From JAGVPT01 sp963843065 (GTDB lineage Bacteria > Bacteroidota > Ignavibacteria > UBA10030 > UBA8401), in contig CAWJKX010000080.1 in the NCBI GenBank assembly GCA_963843065.1, forward strand, positions 1-64,000: a stretch of DNA of 64,000 bases, written 5' to 3'. Positions within the stretch are counted from its first letter, which is position 1, and every line of letters starts with the position of its first letter. The position numbers and the translations under genes are program-made. Positions 19,736-30,914 of this stretch are shown here, one piece after another. The notes under the pieces were generated by a model. The model was not told where the DNA came from and did no database searches. It was given only the letters and a program-made list of their open reading frames with translations.

Positions 19736-19883
19736 AGTTTATTCTTGCTCACTGATGTTACGCTGGATTAAAAAACCTTGGCATGAAACCACCAAAACAT
19801 TAATCTTTCATGCCTTTGCGACGATGTGGCGGCATCATGCGTTCTTGCGTAACAAAGAATTTCTTTGCAAAGCACGCAAGATT

Positions 19884-21075
19884 CTATTGCGAATTCTGTC
19901 TGCTTCCGTTTCCTTTTCCCGTTTGGGCCGAAGACGCTATGAGTGAGCCATTATGCAACGATTGTATTCCATCGGCGACAATGTTGTCCCCCTCCTTGAT
20001 TCCGTCTTTTATGATTACATCGGACCCAAGGACTGACCCAAGCTGTACTTTCTTTTGAAATGCAAATAGACGGGGATCTCCTTTCGACGCGGGGGAATCT
20101 CCAGCCTTGTCGCCGGTACTCATCATGCTATCTTTCGCCACATAGACAAAATATTCGCCCATTTCTTCCACCACAGCCTTATTCGGTATAACCAATTGGG
20201 GGATTGAATCTTGATTATGTACCCGCACGACACAACTCATGCCTACGCGCAAATAGGATTGCGGATTGGGAAAGAGCAGTCTGACTCTGATGGAGCCCGT
20301 TTGAGGGTTCACTGCACGGTCAATAACAGAAAGTGTTCCAGTAAAGGAATAGAGAGAGTTGTTCGGTAATATAAGAGTGAACAGGGAATCAACCGACTGA
20401 TGCCCGGTATTTTGAAGAGTATTAAAATACGACAATTGTTTTTCGTTGATCAAAAAATCAACTGCCATCGGGTCATCGGTAGAGATAGTGATAAGTACCG
20501 TCTGGCCGACCGTTACCAAATCTCCGAGCTTCACCTGACTGAATCCTATCGTTCCATCAAATGGAGCGATGATAACCGAATACGCTAAATTCGTTTTGGC
20601 AATTTTCAACGCTTCTAATGCCGATTGGTATGCATTTTGCGAATTCTCCAATGCAATCATCGCGTGGTCATACACCTGTTTCGCAACGGCTTTGTTCTTA
20701 TTCAGATATTGATAGCGGTCGGCATCCTGCCGTGCCTGTTTTAAATTCCCCTCTGCTACTTTAACATTTGCGGCAGCCGTATTGTAGTTATCTTCGTAGA
20801 TACGTCTGTCGATATCGTACAACTTCTGCCCTTTCGTTACATGGCTCCCCTCTTTAAAAAAAATCCCGGTAATGTAACCCTGTACTTCGGGGAGCAGGTT
20901 TACCTGGTTCAACGCAACCGTTGTAGCAGTGTATCTATCATAATAAGTAACCGCTACAGCTTTCACGGTAAACAGGTTCACCGGTGCTGGCCGGTGGAAG
21001 CGGCGGCGGCGGTTGTTTGCATGAGCAAAGAACGAGGCAACCGATGAATGCTATGCTGAAGAATGCTCTATTCAT
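19884..21075 (-). CDS. RND efflux periplasmic adaptor lipoprotein (frameshifted)
   Basis: Membrane-fusion protein linking the RND permease to the outer-membrane channel, ~396 residues after repair. The N-terminus from the ATG at 21075 is a lipoprotein signal (lipobox VLCSC) with a proline-rich linker; one extra G in CCGG (~20992) shifts to the frame that holds the conserved body. Seen: the lipoyl half-motif VNLLPEVQGYITGIFFKEGSHVTKG split by a coiled-coil hairpin (~80-150), the second half APFDGTIGFSQVKLGDLV, beta-barrel and membrane-proximal domains. An ATG at 21081 is an alternative start. Lies ~28 bp after the TolC-like gene. Confidence 0.88.
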
Positions 21076-21102
21076 AATCATAATACTGTCCGTTGAAATG
21101 CA

Positions 21103-22450
21103 TTAGTAATGAGAGGGGATTTCACCCATCGCTTTTTCCAAATCTATTTTGCTCGACAGGAGCTGGAAGAGGGCGTCGATATATCCTATTTCCGCGGTTA
21201 TCAGGTTTGATTCAGCCACAAGGAGATTCAGATAAGCGACCACTCCCTGATTATACTGAAGCGAGACAACGCGGTAAACATTTTGTGCCCGCGATTTATT
21301 ATCGTCCAGCAAGCGCAAGTTATACAGATTGCTTTTGTAGTTGGCCAACGCGGAACTATACTCCGTGTAAATTTCGGATTTCAAATTCATTTCAGCCCAG
21401 TTCACATTCTGTTCCTCAAGTTCCGACCTTTGAAGGTTTTCAACACGTGCAAAGCCCGTGAATATGGGGAAATTGATGGACACTCCAAAATAGGAATAAG
21501 GGTATGCAGTTCTAAATAAATTTGATGATACGGGACTTTCGTATTCATAATAATAATCGTAAAAAACGGAGACGGTCGGAAGAAATGAAAGTTTGTCATA
21601 CAGGGTTTGTTGATGCTGCAATTCTTTTACCGTTTGAAGCTGTTGATACTCTATCCGGTTCTCATACTGTAATTGCTTCGTGGTGTCGGAATAAATTTCC
21701 TTCATCATTTGCGCCGTATCGAACGTCACGTTAAAGTTCTTTTCCGGCGGGTACCCCATCAGTTGTTTCAAGACGGCATATTCCGGTGCGACATTTTCAA
21801 TTTGCTGCTTCAGTTCTGCCTTTCGAATTATTCAGCGTGATCACTGCTTGTTGATAATCCGTTTCATCGACGATCCCTCCCACATACTGGTTGTGTGTAT
21901 CCATAATATTTCTGCCGAGGCGCGCGGTATCTTCTTTCAAAATATTGATCTGCTCAAGGGTAAGAAGAAGATTATAGAATGATTTACTGACAGACGATAC
22001 GATGGATATTTTCTCACTGTCCGTAATTTGCTCGGCTTGCTTCGTGAGAAGCGGAGCGCTCGTCGCCGCATAAAAAAGCTGCGGTTCGAATATCGTTTGC
22101 GAAGCGGTTAATTGAGGAATGGCGGTGTTGGCTACACCGGTGGGCGTTACAATCGGCGCCCCTCCCGGCACAGGATTAGGGGAAACCGTCCTGGGTAATT
22201 GAGTGTAATGGACCATGTTGCCGGAAAGATTCAATTGGGGAAACCAGCCGGACAGATTAATGGCATTGGTCGCTTTGGCGATTGCCGTATTCACAAGGGA
22301 TTGATTCAGACCGGGCTGGTATTGCAAGGCATAACGAATGCATTGGTCGAGCGTAAAAAATTTCGTTGAATCGGATTTGTGATTATTTTGGGAATATGCA
22401 CAAATCGGTAATTGTACAGCGATGGCAATGAAGAGAAGCAATCGTATCAT
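21103..22450 (-). CDS. TolC-family outer-membrane efflux protein (frameshifted)
   Basis: Outer-membrane channel of the efflux system, about 448 residues after repair, first gene of the operon. Signal peptide MIRLLLFIAIAVQLPICAYS, then the two outer-membrane-factor repeats (FTLDQCIRYALQYQPGLNQS at the first; ENLQRSELEEQNVNWAEM region in the second) with long amphipathic helices. The frame changes at ~21823, where an extra G in AAAGGCAG interrupts NNSKAELKQQIENVAPEYAV. The operon order channel, adaptor, permease, permease suggests one promoter upstream of 22450. Confidence 0.88.
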
Positions 22451-22775
22451 TTTATTCTTTATTTCAACCGCATTTATTGCTGAAAGATGATTTGCTGCTC
22501 TGCGATGTCTTTTACTACAACTTGGCGAGAGGCAATTGTTTATTCCTACTTTGTGATTTCACAAGGTACATTTTCTTTCGTTTGTTATACATTGTAAGAC
22601 TACTTTAGACAAAAGATGTTAAGCAATGGTTTAAGCGTTTAGGTGTGATCAACCAGACAGATTTGGCTTCCCCAGTGCACAACAATTGACCTTTCAAAAA
22701 CATATTTCACCTTCAACACTCTTTATCTTAAGAGCCATGGAATTGATGACCGATACCGTCGAGGCGTAAGGTCCA

Positions 22776-22793
22776 CTGCTTAGATCTAAGCAG
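22776..22793. promoter_or_regulatory. 18-bp perfect palindrome, candidate operator
   Basis: CTGCTTAGATCTAAGCAG reads the same on both strands over all 18 bases. It lies in the divergent spacer, 326 bp from the efflux-operon start and ~200 bp from the glycosidase start. Perfect symmetry of this length suits a dimeric repressor, but no regulator gene is adjacent and no second copy was noticed in the window. Function is inferred only. Confidence 0.4.
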
Positions 22794-22803
22794 CGCCAGC
22801 CAC

Positions 22804-22836
22804 AAACCCATGTTTTCTGAAAGAAAACGCGGGTTT
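22804..22836 (+). other. Hairpin followed by T-rich sequence
   Basis: AAACCC and GGGTTT flank an inner GTTTTC/GAAAAC stem with a short loop; TTTT and a pyrimidine-rich stretch follow on the plus strand. No plus-strand gene lies upstream, so it may be a leader hairpin of the GH2 transcript rather than a terminator. Confidence 0.35.
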
Positions 22837-22995
22837 TACTTCTTCTCTACCTAAAAGAGAGAGTGCAATAAAAAAAACGACTCGACTTCTGATTTCCTCT
22901 TCTTTGATTAGCTCCAATATAGTATATTTGCAGTCGAATTTTCGACACCGATCTCGATGAATAGCTTTGCACTCATCAAAAAGGAAACCCGCCTA

Positions 22996-25451
22996 ATGAA
23001 AACGATATCACCTAAAAGCAAGATCCCCTCTTCATATTGGTCTCTTCTGATCATGGCCGTTCTTTTTTTGACTCCGCACTTTATATACTCTGCAACCACT
23101 CGGCACTCTGAGGATTTCACGAAAGATTGGAAGTTTCACCTCGGCGATGCGACGAACAGACAGGAATCCAGCCTCGACGATTCTCAATGGCGAATTCTCG
23201 ACCTGCCGCACGACTGGAGCATTGAAGGAGAATTTAATAAGGATAATCCAGCGACCCCGGGCGGCGGAGCCTTACCGGGCGGAATCGGTTGGTACCGCAG
23301 AGTCTTTTTCCATCCCGCAATCAGACAATAAAAAATTATTCTTTGTCGATTTTGACGGAGTGTATCGGAACAGCGAGGTATGGATCAACGGACATTACTT
23401 GGGCAAGCGGCCGTACGGTTATATCTCTTTTGAGTACGAACTGACTCCGTTCCTGAAATACGGTAACGAACAAAATGTTTTGGCGGTGAAAGTAGATAAT
23501 TCACAGCAGCCCAATTCGCGCTGGTATTCCGGTTCGGGAATTTATCGAAACGTCCGGCTCGTGACGACAGAAACAATTCATGTCGATCACTGGGGAATAT
23601 ATATCACAACACCGGAAGTGTCGGGGGAATCGGCGACAGTCTCTATTCGTACAAAAGTGAAGAACAGCACTGCACAAGTTCAACCTGTGAAAGTCAAAAC
23701 CGTAATATTGGATGAAGAGGGCAATAAAGTAGCGGAGGTTGAATCTGGAAATGTTATTGCGGAGGATTCTCTCTCTGAAGTGTCCCAGGAAGTAGCAGTG
23801 AAAAACCCGCATCTCTGGACGCTTAGAAATTCCACGGCTGTATAAAGCCGTAACGACAATCGAATGCAATGGGATGGAATGTGATAATTATGAGACGACA
23901 TTCGGCATCCGAACATTTGTTTTCGACGTCGACAAAGGATTTTCCTTGAATGGAAAACATGTGAAGATCAACGGCGTGTGCGACCATCACGACCTTGGCT
24001 GCCTTGGTTCAGCAGTCAACAAACGCGCGCTCGAACGCCAGCTCGAGATTCTGAAAACAATGGGATGCAACGCTATCCGCACTTCTCATAATCCTCCGGC
24101 TCCTGAACTGCTCGACCTGTGCGACAGGATGGGCTTCATCGTGATGGACGAAGCGTTCGACATGTGGAAGAAGAAAAAAACAGATTTCGATTATTCCTTA
24201 GACTGGGATACATGGCACAGACAAGATCTCACGGATATGATCCTTCGCGACCGAAATCATCCGAGCGTCTTCATCTGGAGCATCGGGAACGAAATACCGG
24301 AACAATGGGACAAGCAGGACAGCAGCGGCACAGTCATCGCACGAGAACTCGGCGCGTTGGTAAAATCTCTCGATGCGACAAGACCCGTTACGTCAGCGCT
24401 GAACGATCCGGTTCCCTCGAATCCGCTAGTCCGCTCGGGCGCTCTCGATTTGATTGGCAACAACTACAGCATTGATAAGTATCCCGACTTTCCGAAAACT
24501 TTTCCCGGAAGGAAATTCATCGCGACTGAAACGGTATCCGCTCTGGCAACACGAGGCCATTATGACATGCCGTCGGACACCATCAGGCGGTGGCCAACGC
24601 GCTGGGACATCCCTTTCAATGCCGGGAACCCTGACAACACATGCTCAGCGTACGATAACTGCAGCGCTCCCTGGGGATCGACCCACGAAGAAACATGGAA
24701 AGTGATAAAGAAATATGATTTCCTCTCCGGCATGTTCATCTGGACCGGTTTTGATTATATCGGGGAACCCACACCTTACAGTTGGCCTTCACGAAGTTCG
24801 TACTTCGGCATCATCGATCTGGCCGGTTTTCCGAAAGATGTATATTATATGTATCAAAGCGAATGGACGGACAAACCGGTGCTCCATCTTTTTCCCCATT
24901 GGAATTGGAAAAAAGGAGACACGGTCGACGTCTGGGCGTATACCAATTGTGAAGAGGTGGAATTATTCCTGAATGGTCAATCACTGGGGACAAAGAAAAA
25001 GATTGGAGATGATCTCCATCTCATGTGGAAAGTTCCCTTCACCCCCGGGACATTGAAGGCAGTCGGACGTTCGGGCGGAAAAGATATTCTGACACAGGAA
25101 ATCAAAACGGCCGGAGCACCGGCAAAGATCGTGCTGGAAGCCGATCGGAACGTTATATCGGCAGACGGTAAAGATCTTTCATTTGTTACTGTCAAGGTGA
25201 TGGATGAGGCGGGCACTCTCGTGCCGAATGCGGATAATTTAATCCACTTTAGTGTATCCAGTGAGGGAAGAATTGTCGGTGTAGACAACGGCCTCCAAAC
25301 GAGCCATGAATCATTTAAGGCTCATGACCGGAAAGCATTCAACGGCCTCTGCCTTTCGGTGATCCAATCGACTGAAAAAGCCGGCCGCATTACGCTCGAG
25401 GCAACGTCGGATGGTTTAAAAGGTTCCTCGGTCGTGATTGAATCAAAATAA
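22996..25451 (+). CDS. Glycoside hydrolase family 2 (beta-galactosidase-like), secreted (frameshifted)
   Basis: Retaining exo-glycosidase of about 817 residues after repair. The ATG at 22996 (AAGGAA upstream) opens a signal peptide (SSYWSLLIMAVLFLTPHFIYS). Domain order: sugar-binding jelly roll (FTKDWKFHLGDATN, LPHDWSIEGEF), Ig-like domain, TIM barrel, then a DUF4982-like domain (DVWAYTNCEEVELFLNGQSLG) and a C-terminal Ig-like domain. The acid/base Glu is in WSIGNEIPEQ (codon 24291-24293) and the nucleophile Glu in FIATETVSA (24528-24530). Two extra T, at ~23310 (TTTTT) and ~23833 (AATTCC), break the frame. Substrate cannot be fixed by reading alone; beta-galactoside or related plant/algal oligosaccharides are likely. 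Confidence 0.88.
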
Positions 25452-25515
25452 GCAGGCACAGACGGAACGAGAAGAAGGTATCCACAAAGCACACGAATGA
25501 TATGTTAAATCATCT

Positions 25516-25540
25516 CGTTCCCAATCTCTGATTGGGAACG
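25516..25540. repeat. REP-like hairpin
   Basis: A perfect 11-bp inverted repeat, CGTTCCCAATC / GATTGGGAACG, with a 3-base loop TCT. A related half-site GTTCCCAAC recurs at ~25575, and ATCATCTC / GAGATGAT arms near 25509 and 25600 enclose the whole stretch. Resembles dispersed GTTCCCA...TGGGAAC palindromes of the REP type. It sits between two convergent genes and may also end their transcripts. Confidence 0.55.
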
Positions 25541-25668
25541 TACTTTTGCTCGGAAGGAAAAAACAGTACTTCCGTTCCCAACGGGACGTTGTGAATGAGA
25601 TGATACATTCTCTTCGTGTGCTTCGTGGATTGTTTGCTGGCATTCATAAAACCAGCCAAGTATTCTCA

Positions 25669-27140
25669 TCACACTTTTTTGAAATCGATATATCCCCTGT
25701 CAACATCCGTGTGAACAAGCTCTACGCGGAGTCTCTGGCCTACTTCCATCCCTTCAAACCCACTCACAAGCCTTCCTTCTACTGGGGGATGCAGAAGACG
25801 AACCCACGTCCCTTTGACCGAAGCGCCGGTAACGATAGCATCGAATTGTTCCTTGATCCTTGATTCAAGCAGCATTGCCGCTGCAGACTTCTCAACCTGC
25901 CGCTCTACTTTTTTTGCCGCGTCTTCCTCTTCAGTGCAGTGTGCAGCGAGCGCTTCCAATTCATCGTTCGTGTAGGGTTGCCGCTCCCCCGTCATCGCCG
26001 ATTTGAGCATGCGCTGAGTAATAAGGTCGGGGTAGCGCCGGTTTGGTGCTGTAGAATGAGAATAATCTTTGACTGCAAGACCAAAGTGTCCGATTGAAAT
26101 GTCGTCAGGGAGTTCAACGATATATTCACCAGGACCCATCAATTTGATGACGCTGAGACAGATGTCCGGAAAACGAAGAGGATCGGCGGCTTGCTCCGAA
26201 TCTAAAAACTGTTCCAATGACTTTGAGTCGGGCTTTTCCGGCAGCGTGAAACTCCGCTCCAATGCGAGCTGAACGATCCGATTCCAATTCTTCGGCGTGC
26301 GGACAATCCGCCGCAGCGATGGATACTTCTTTAGTGCGAGGTATCGTGCGGCTACGCCGTTTGCAGCAATCATGAAATCTTCAATAATATCTTTCGCCCT
26401 GTTTTTTCTCTCGACATCCAGGCGTGTTATTTCATCGTTGTCAAAAACAGGGCGGGCTTCGATCGTTTCGAAATTGAGCGCGCCATGCACATACCGAAGG
26501 GCTTTCATCTTTTGGGCAATGCGATCCTGAAGCCTAATGTTTGCATCGAGGCCGGCGACCATACCAATTTCTTCCGGCATCGGACCGCTCCCCTCAAGCC
26601 ATTCTGCAACGCTGTCATAGGCCAGCTTCGCACGGTTGCGGACTGCCGCTCTGTATATATCTGAACTCTGAAGCGAGCCATCTTCGCCGACGACCATTTC
26701 AACGACGACGGCGAAGCGGTCCGATTCAAAATTGAGCGAAGTAATATCGGTAGAAAGCTTCTCAGGCAGCATCGGGAATATTTCAGCCGCAGTGTATACC
26801 GAAGTAGTATTGTGCCGGGCATGTTCATCGAGTGCTGAATGATTCTTGACAATAGCGTCGACATCGGCGATGGCGACAAAAACTTTCACTGCTCCAGCTG
26901 ACATACTTTCTGCAACGGTAAGTTGATCCAGGTCGCGCGAATCATCGTTGTCGATGGAACACCAGAGAAGTTTTCTCAGATCCCGGACTGATGGTTCATC
27001 TTTTGTCTCCTGCTCATGGATGCCGTCAAGTTCTGCAAGTGCCTGACAGAAAAATCTGGAAGAAGTCCCCTCTCAAGCATCACTCGGCGCGCGATTTTTT
27101 GCAGCAGGACGCGGTGCTTCTTATCGTTTGTGTTGGTCAT
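25669..27140 (-). CDS. RNB-domain exoribonuclease (frameshifted)
   Basis: RNase II/R-family 3'-5' exoribonuclease, ~490 residues after repair. The catalytic RNB domain runs from IDNDDSRDLDQL (the conserved Asp cluster that binds magnesium) through VFVAIADVDAIV, EIFPMLPEKLSTDITSLN, FMIAANGVAARYL and the late signature DYSHSTAPNRRYPDLITQR; an S1-like domain follows (~420-490). In place of cold-shock domains there is a short helical N-terminus, as in the Deinococcus-type short enzymes. One base is missing near 27053 (DFS-CQALAEL). The start ATG at 27140 lacks a clear ribosome site. The C-terminus stops in DFKKV, normal for the family. Confidence 0.82.
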
Positions 27141-27252
27141 TATTTAATGTGAACGTATTAGGTGTTGTGATAATATTCAAAATCTCCGTTTGAGAATACT
27201 CATTAGTATCGGATATACGGATGACGATGTCAAGTGCCACGATACCACACGC

Positions 27253-27281
27253 AACGAAGCCCTGCCAAAGCAGGCTTCGTT
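27253..27281 (-). terminator. Hairpin between degraded pepF and RNB gene
   Basis: AACGAAGCC(C)TGC / GCAGGCTTCGTT forms a 12-bp stem with one bulged C and a CAAA loop. There is no T-run, so termination would be weak; it could also be a dispersed repeat. Confidence 0.4.
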
Positions 27282-27303
27282 GGTGGACTTCAAGGGGGGA
27301 CAG

Positions 27304-29194
27304 TTACTTTCCCATCCGGTCGAGTATCTTTTCCATTTCATCCATCACGCGGTTCATTTTTTTCATCGTTAGCTCAAAGGGTTCAGAAGTGGTCATATCG
27401 ACTCCCGCTTTCTTCAACAAGTTGATCGCGTAGTCTGACCCGCCGGCGGAGAGAAATTCCAGATACCGTTTTGTCTCCGCTTTGTCCCCGGCCAAAACTT
27501 GTTCGGAAAGCGCACAAGAGGCAGTGAATGCCGTCGCATATTGGTAGACGTAAAAATTATAGTAGAAATGTGGGATATAACTCCACTCGGACTGAATCTC
27601 GTCGTCCACGACAAAAGATTCCTTTGTCGTGCCCGTAATATTTTTTTCGTAATTTCCATGTAGACTTCGTTGAGCTTATCGCCGGTCAACGCAGTGCCTT
27701 GTTCCGCCAACTCTGTGGATGCGAAGCTCAAATTCGGCAAACTGCGTCTGGCGGAATACCGTGCCTTTGATTCCCTCCAGTAAATTTTCCGAGCAACGAA
27801 AGCTTCACCGTGTCGTTCTGAATGGTCTTTAACATATGATCAATCAACAGCGCTTCGTTGAACGTCGAGGCGACTTCCGCGACAAAAATCGGGTAGTCGG
27901 CCGTCGGATACGGCTGCGTTTTATTTGAAAAATAACTCTGCATTGTGTGCCGTTTCATGGGCAAGCGTCCTGGTACCGTGGTCCTTACCATTGAAGTTGA
28001 GAAGCATGTACAGATAGAACATCATAGGCGTGGCCGTTGGAATATGCGCCGCTTTTCTTCCCCTCAGTCGGAAAAACGCTTCGAATCCACCGGTCGGAAA
28101 AAGCCCTCTTCGTAACCGAAAGGTATTCGTCTCCCAGGGGTGCAAGAGATGCAAGCACGTTCTGTTTCGATTAATCGACTGTATATTTCAGATCGACGCC
28201 GCGAAGAAGCGGAGCATACAAAATCGTAGTAGTGAAGCGTGTCGACACCGAGAATCCTCTTTCTCAACTTCAAGTAACGGTGGAATGTTGCAAGGTTGGC
28301 GTGGACCTTTCGACGAGGCTGTGGTAGACTTGCACTGGAATATTGTCTGCATCGAGCGCGCTTTGAAGAGACGACTCGTTATTCCGGGCCTTCGTGTCGA
28401 AAATATCTTTGTTCACCTTTGCCGAGAGCTCTGCGCCATACGTCCTGCGGTATTGGTTCATCGCTTCGAAATACGTCGCAAACACTTTTTTCCGGTCGTC
28501 GCGGTTTGCGGATGCCCGGTAAAGGCTGAACCCCGCCTGGTCAAGCTTCACGTATTTCCATCGCTCAATACAAGTTCCGGATAGGGAAACTCGGCATTAG
28601 AAAAAACATTGAAAATGCTTTCCGGGGCGTCGGCCATCAAGCCGGCGTCGGCAATAATTTTTTCTTCTCCCTCACTCCCTGTGTGTGCTTGTCGTCTCAG
28701 AATATCGTCGAGGTAATGACGGTAACTTCCAGTTTCTTCTCCTGCTTGAGAAACGATTCGATTGTTGCACGGTCAATCTTGAGAATCTCTGGTTCGATGA
28801 ATGCCTCTGCCGCGTCAATCGTCGAACTGATCTGGTTCATTTCCTGCTTCATCGCTAGATACTTTGAATCCCGTGTATCCTGGTCTGAACTCATGCTTGC
28901 GTACGGGTAGAGGCGAGAATCCTCTTTGCCAAGCTGGTAGCTGAAATCCAGGCACCCGAGGAGCTTCTCGGGTGAAGAACTGAGCGTTCCCTGAAATTTT
29001 TTCACGTCCGGAATTTCAGCGACGAGATTCTCCTTCGCTTTCTTCCACGCGTCGTCGGTGGGGTAAAGCTCGGCAAGGTTCCATTTGTCTTTCTCCGGGA
29101 TTTTTGCCCTGTCTCGTTCCTGGGCAACCGCAGCGTGAGATTCCGCAGCCAACATTCCGAAAATAGAAATGGCTGCTATCGTCAAAGGATGCAT
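27304..29194 (-). pseudogene. pepF: Oligoendopeptidase F (M3B), heavily degraded
   Basis: Segments in all three frames spell a secreted M3B zinc metallopeptidase: signal peptide MHPLTIAAISIFGMLAAESHA, then EKDKWNLAELYPTDDAWKKA, KYVKLDQAGFSLYRASANRD, LRKRILGVDTLHYYDF, GAYSNGHAYDV, YPIFVAEVASTFNEALLIDHML and SEWSYIPHFYYNFYVYQYATAF. At least eight frame changes occur, plus an in-frame TAA at 28171-28173 where the family predicts Glu, and the zinc motif HExxH is destroyed (HETAH in one frame; two bases missing at ~27950). Lesion density is several times that of any neighbour, so real decay is more likely here than elsewhere, though a low-quality assembly patch cannot be excluded. Confidence 0.75.
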
Positions 29195-29682
29195 AGAGAA
29201 GCCTTTCGTGCGATAATGGAAGAAAACGCTGGAAATATGAAAAAATTATACGATTGTATTGACCGCAGGTTTCATACTATAGTAACTGATGTTACGCAAA
29301 AATCCTATTTGGCACACCCCCAACCCCTCTCGTTTTCGCCACATGCTCACACACAGAGGGGAGCGGCGGGGCAAGTCCCCTCTGTGCGTTGCTCGCGCGA
29401 TGACGAGAGGGGATTTAGGGGTGTGTCTTTTGTTTGGTGGAGCACTTCTTTCATGAATTCTTCAGAATGCATAACATCAATATAGTAAGATAGATGATGT
29501 TCAAAATCAATCCGAAAGGGAGTAATAGTGCGATTTGCCCGTTTCGAGATGCGATAGGTGGGAGCGACGCGACCCATGCTTTGCGGCGCACAACGAAAGC
29601 CCGGTTCCGTCCTCAAAATAAAAAATGCGATGCACTTTTGTTTGCATCGCATTCGTAAAGAAAAAATCGTTGTATGAAACTC
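29195..29682. other. Spacer containing a palindromic MITE-like element
   Basis: Non-coding stretch of 488 bp between the pilin-like gene and pepF. Its centre is the inverted-repeat element listed at 29311-29426. The remainder is without recognisable genes. Confidence 0.6.
29311..29426. repeat. MITE-like element with nested inverted repeats
   Basis: Imperfect terminal inverted repeats of ~20 bp (ACACCCC..CCCCTCTCGT against ACGAGAGGGG..TAGGGGTGTGT) enclose a second inner pair, CACAGAGGGGA / TCCCCTCTGTG. No frame inside encodes a transposase. Size (116 bp) and symmetry fit a non-autonomous palindromic repeat. Confidence 0.5.
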
Positions 29683-30096
29683 TTAACTCAACCGTGAATA
29701 TTCGCTAGCATCCGGCTGCTGGTAGATCCGTTGGAGCGTCCACTTCACTCCGTTATACTGCAGGATCGCTATCATCGTTACCTGGAATCCGTTATAGGTC
29801 CCGGTCGAGGTCACCCGCATTTGCGTCCCCGTAAGCCCTGCCGGCCGGTCTGCAACGTACGACGCGCACCCTCCATTCACGTTCACGGTACTCGAAGGAA
29901 AGCCGGCAGCTGAGTTGCCGCCCACATCTCCTATCGCAAACTTTACGCCTGCATTGGAAATTTGCCGCGCCTCGTCATGGAAGGCTTGAGACTGCGCAAC
30001 ATTGTAAATAGCCTGGTCCGTGGTTGTAAACAACAACGCGAAGGCCCCGATCATCACATATGCCCCGAGACCAATAATGACCTTTGAACTTCCCAT
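29683..30096 (-). CDS. Small membrane-anchored protein of pilus/secretion cluster
   Basis: 137 residues from the ATG at 30096, which has GAGG seven bases upstream; the GTG at 30102 is less likely. An N-terminal hydrophobic helix (VIIGLGAYVMIGAFALLF) is followed by a soluble domain with QSQAFHDEARQISNAGVKFA and a C-terminal beta-rich part. Position as last gene after PilC, PilB and two similar proteins suggests a minor pilin-like subunit. The classical prepilin site G-F-x-x-x-E is absent, so cleavage by a prepilin peptidase is uncertain. Confidence 0.65.
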   Translation of the reverse strand: MGSSKVIIGLGAYVMIGAFALLFTTTDQAIYNVAQSQAFHDEARQISNAGVKFAIGDVGGNSAAGFPSSTVNVNGGCASYVADRPAGLTGTQMRVTSTGTYNGFQVTMIAILQYNGVKWTLQRIYQQPDASEYSRLS

Positions 30097-30262
30097 ATGC
30101 ACCTCGCTGATTAGGCTTATCTACATAAAAAAGCTTCTTCCGAAGCCCGTCTTTCTTGAGCTTTGACTATGTTAAAAATAACATCTCCATTGGCATTAAC
30201 AATACGGGCTGACACGTATATTCACAAATACGGTGTGCAGAGGATGCCCGCATTCCCCTTCC

Positions 30263-30896
30263 CTACAGATTCTGAGGAAAAACTGTCCGCTCCCAAAACG
30301 CCCTCACGTATTTCGTGGGAAAATTTGTGGTAGTATTGTCGACGGCGGGTTGATTCGTATATAATCCCGGTCCCGCTGGAGCCGTAGTTACTTCATCTGC
30401 CACTTGCCCGCTTGATTCCATTACAAGACTCACTTTAATAGATTTGATCCCCGAAACATTGCTCCCGCTTAGTGTATTGCCGTACACATCGTAGTATGTA
30501 AAGCACAATGAATCGACGTCTCGCGCCAACTCGAAAGGAGTCCCTCCGTTAATCGAACTTACTACTCTGAACAGACTACAATGAATGGAGCCGGTATATG
30601 TCGGCTCCGAAAAAATAATAAACCGTTTCGGGAATGCTGTCATTGTTGATGTCGGCATGAAATTGAATTGCCTGAGACTGGGCAGTGTCGAAAACTTTCG
30701 ATGTCGTCGGTCCGTATCCCGCTAGCCGAATATCATCAGTCAGGATTTCTGCCGGCACTACGGTTTTCTGCTTTACTATATAGAGAGTACTCTTATAAGT
30801 GTAGGCACTCTGTAAACCCACACTCAAATAGAGTGTCATGAGCACGATGGCACCGCGAATCACCATCGAACCGATTATGTCCAGCATTACGCTCAT
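30263..30896 (-). CDS. PilW-like minor pilin candidate (frameshifted)
   Basis: About 210 residues after repair. An N-terminal hydrophobic helix (MVIRGAIVLMTLYLSVGL) is followed by LTDDIRLAGYGPT, resembling the DIRxAG region of PilW-type minor pilins, then NNDSIPETVYYFF and, in another frame, SINGGTPFELARDVDSLCFTYYD and a long C-terminal strand region. The frame change is +1 and lies between 30572 and 30625, most simply in the T6 run. No canonical prepilin peptidase motif precedes the helix. Encoded ~18 bp after the previous cluster gene. Confidence 0.65.
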
Positions 30897-30914
30897 TAGT
30901 ATGTCGCTATAGCG

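Larger units (their letters stand above)
22451..22995. other. Divergent spacer between efflux operon and GH2 gene
   Basis: A 545-bp non-coding stretch between the minus-strand efflux operon and the plus-strand glycosidase. It holds an 18-bp perfect palindrome (22776-22793) and an imperfect hairpin (22804-22836), both listed separately, and AT-rich sequence at 22560-22620. No open frame with family resemblance was seen. Expected to contain the promoters of both flanking units. Confidence 0.6.
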
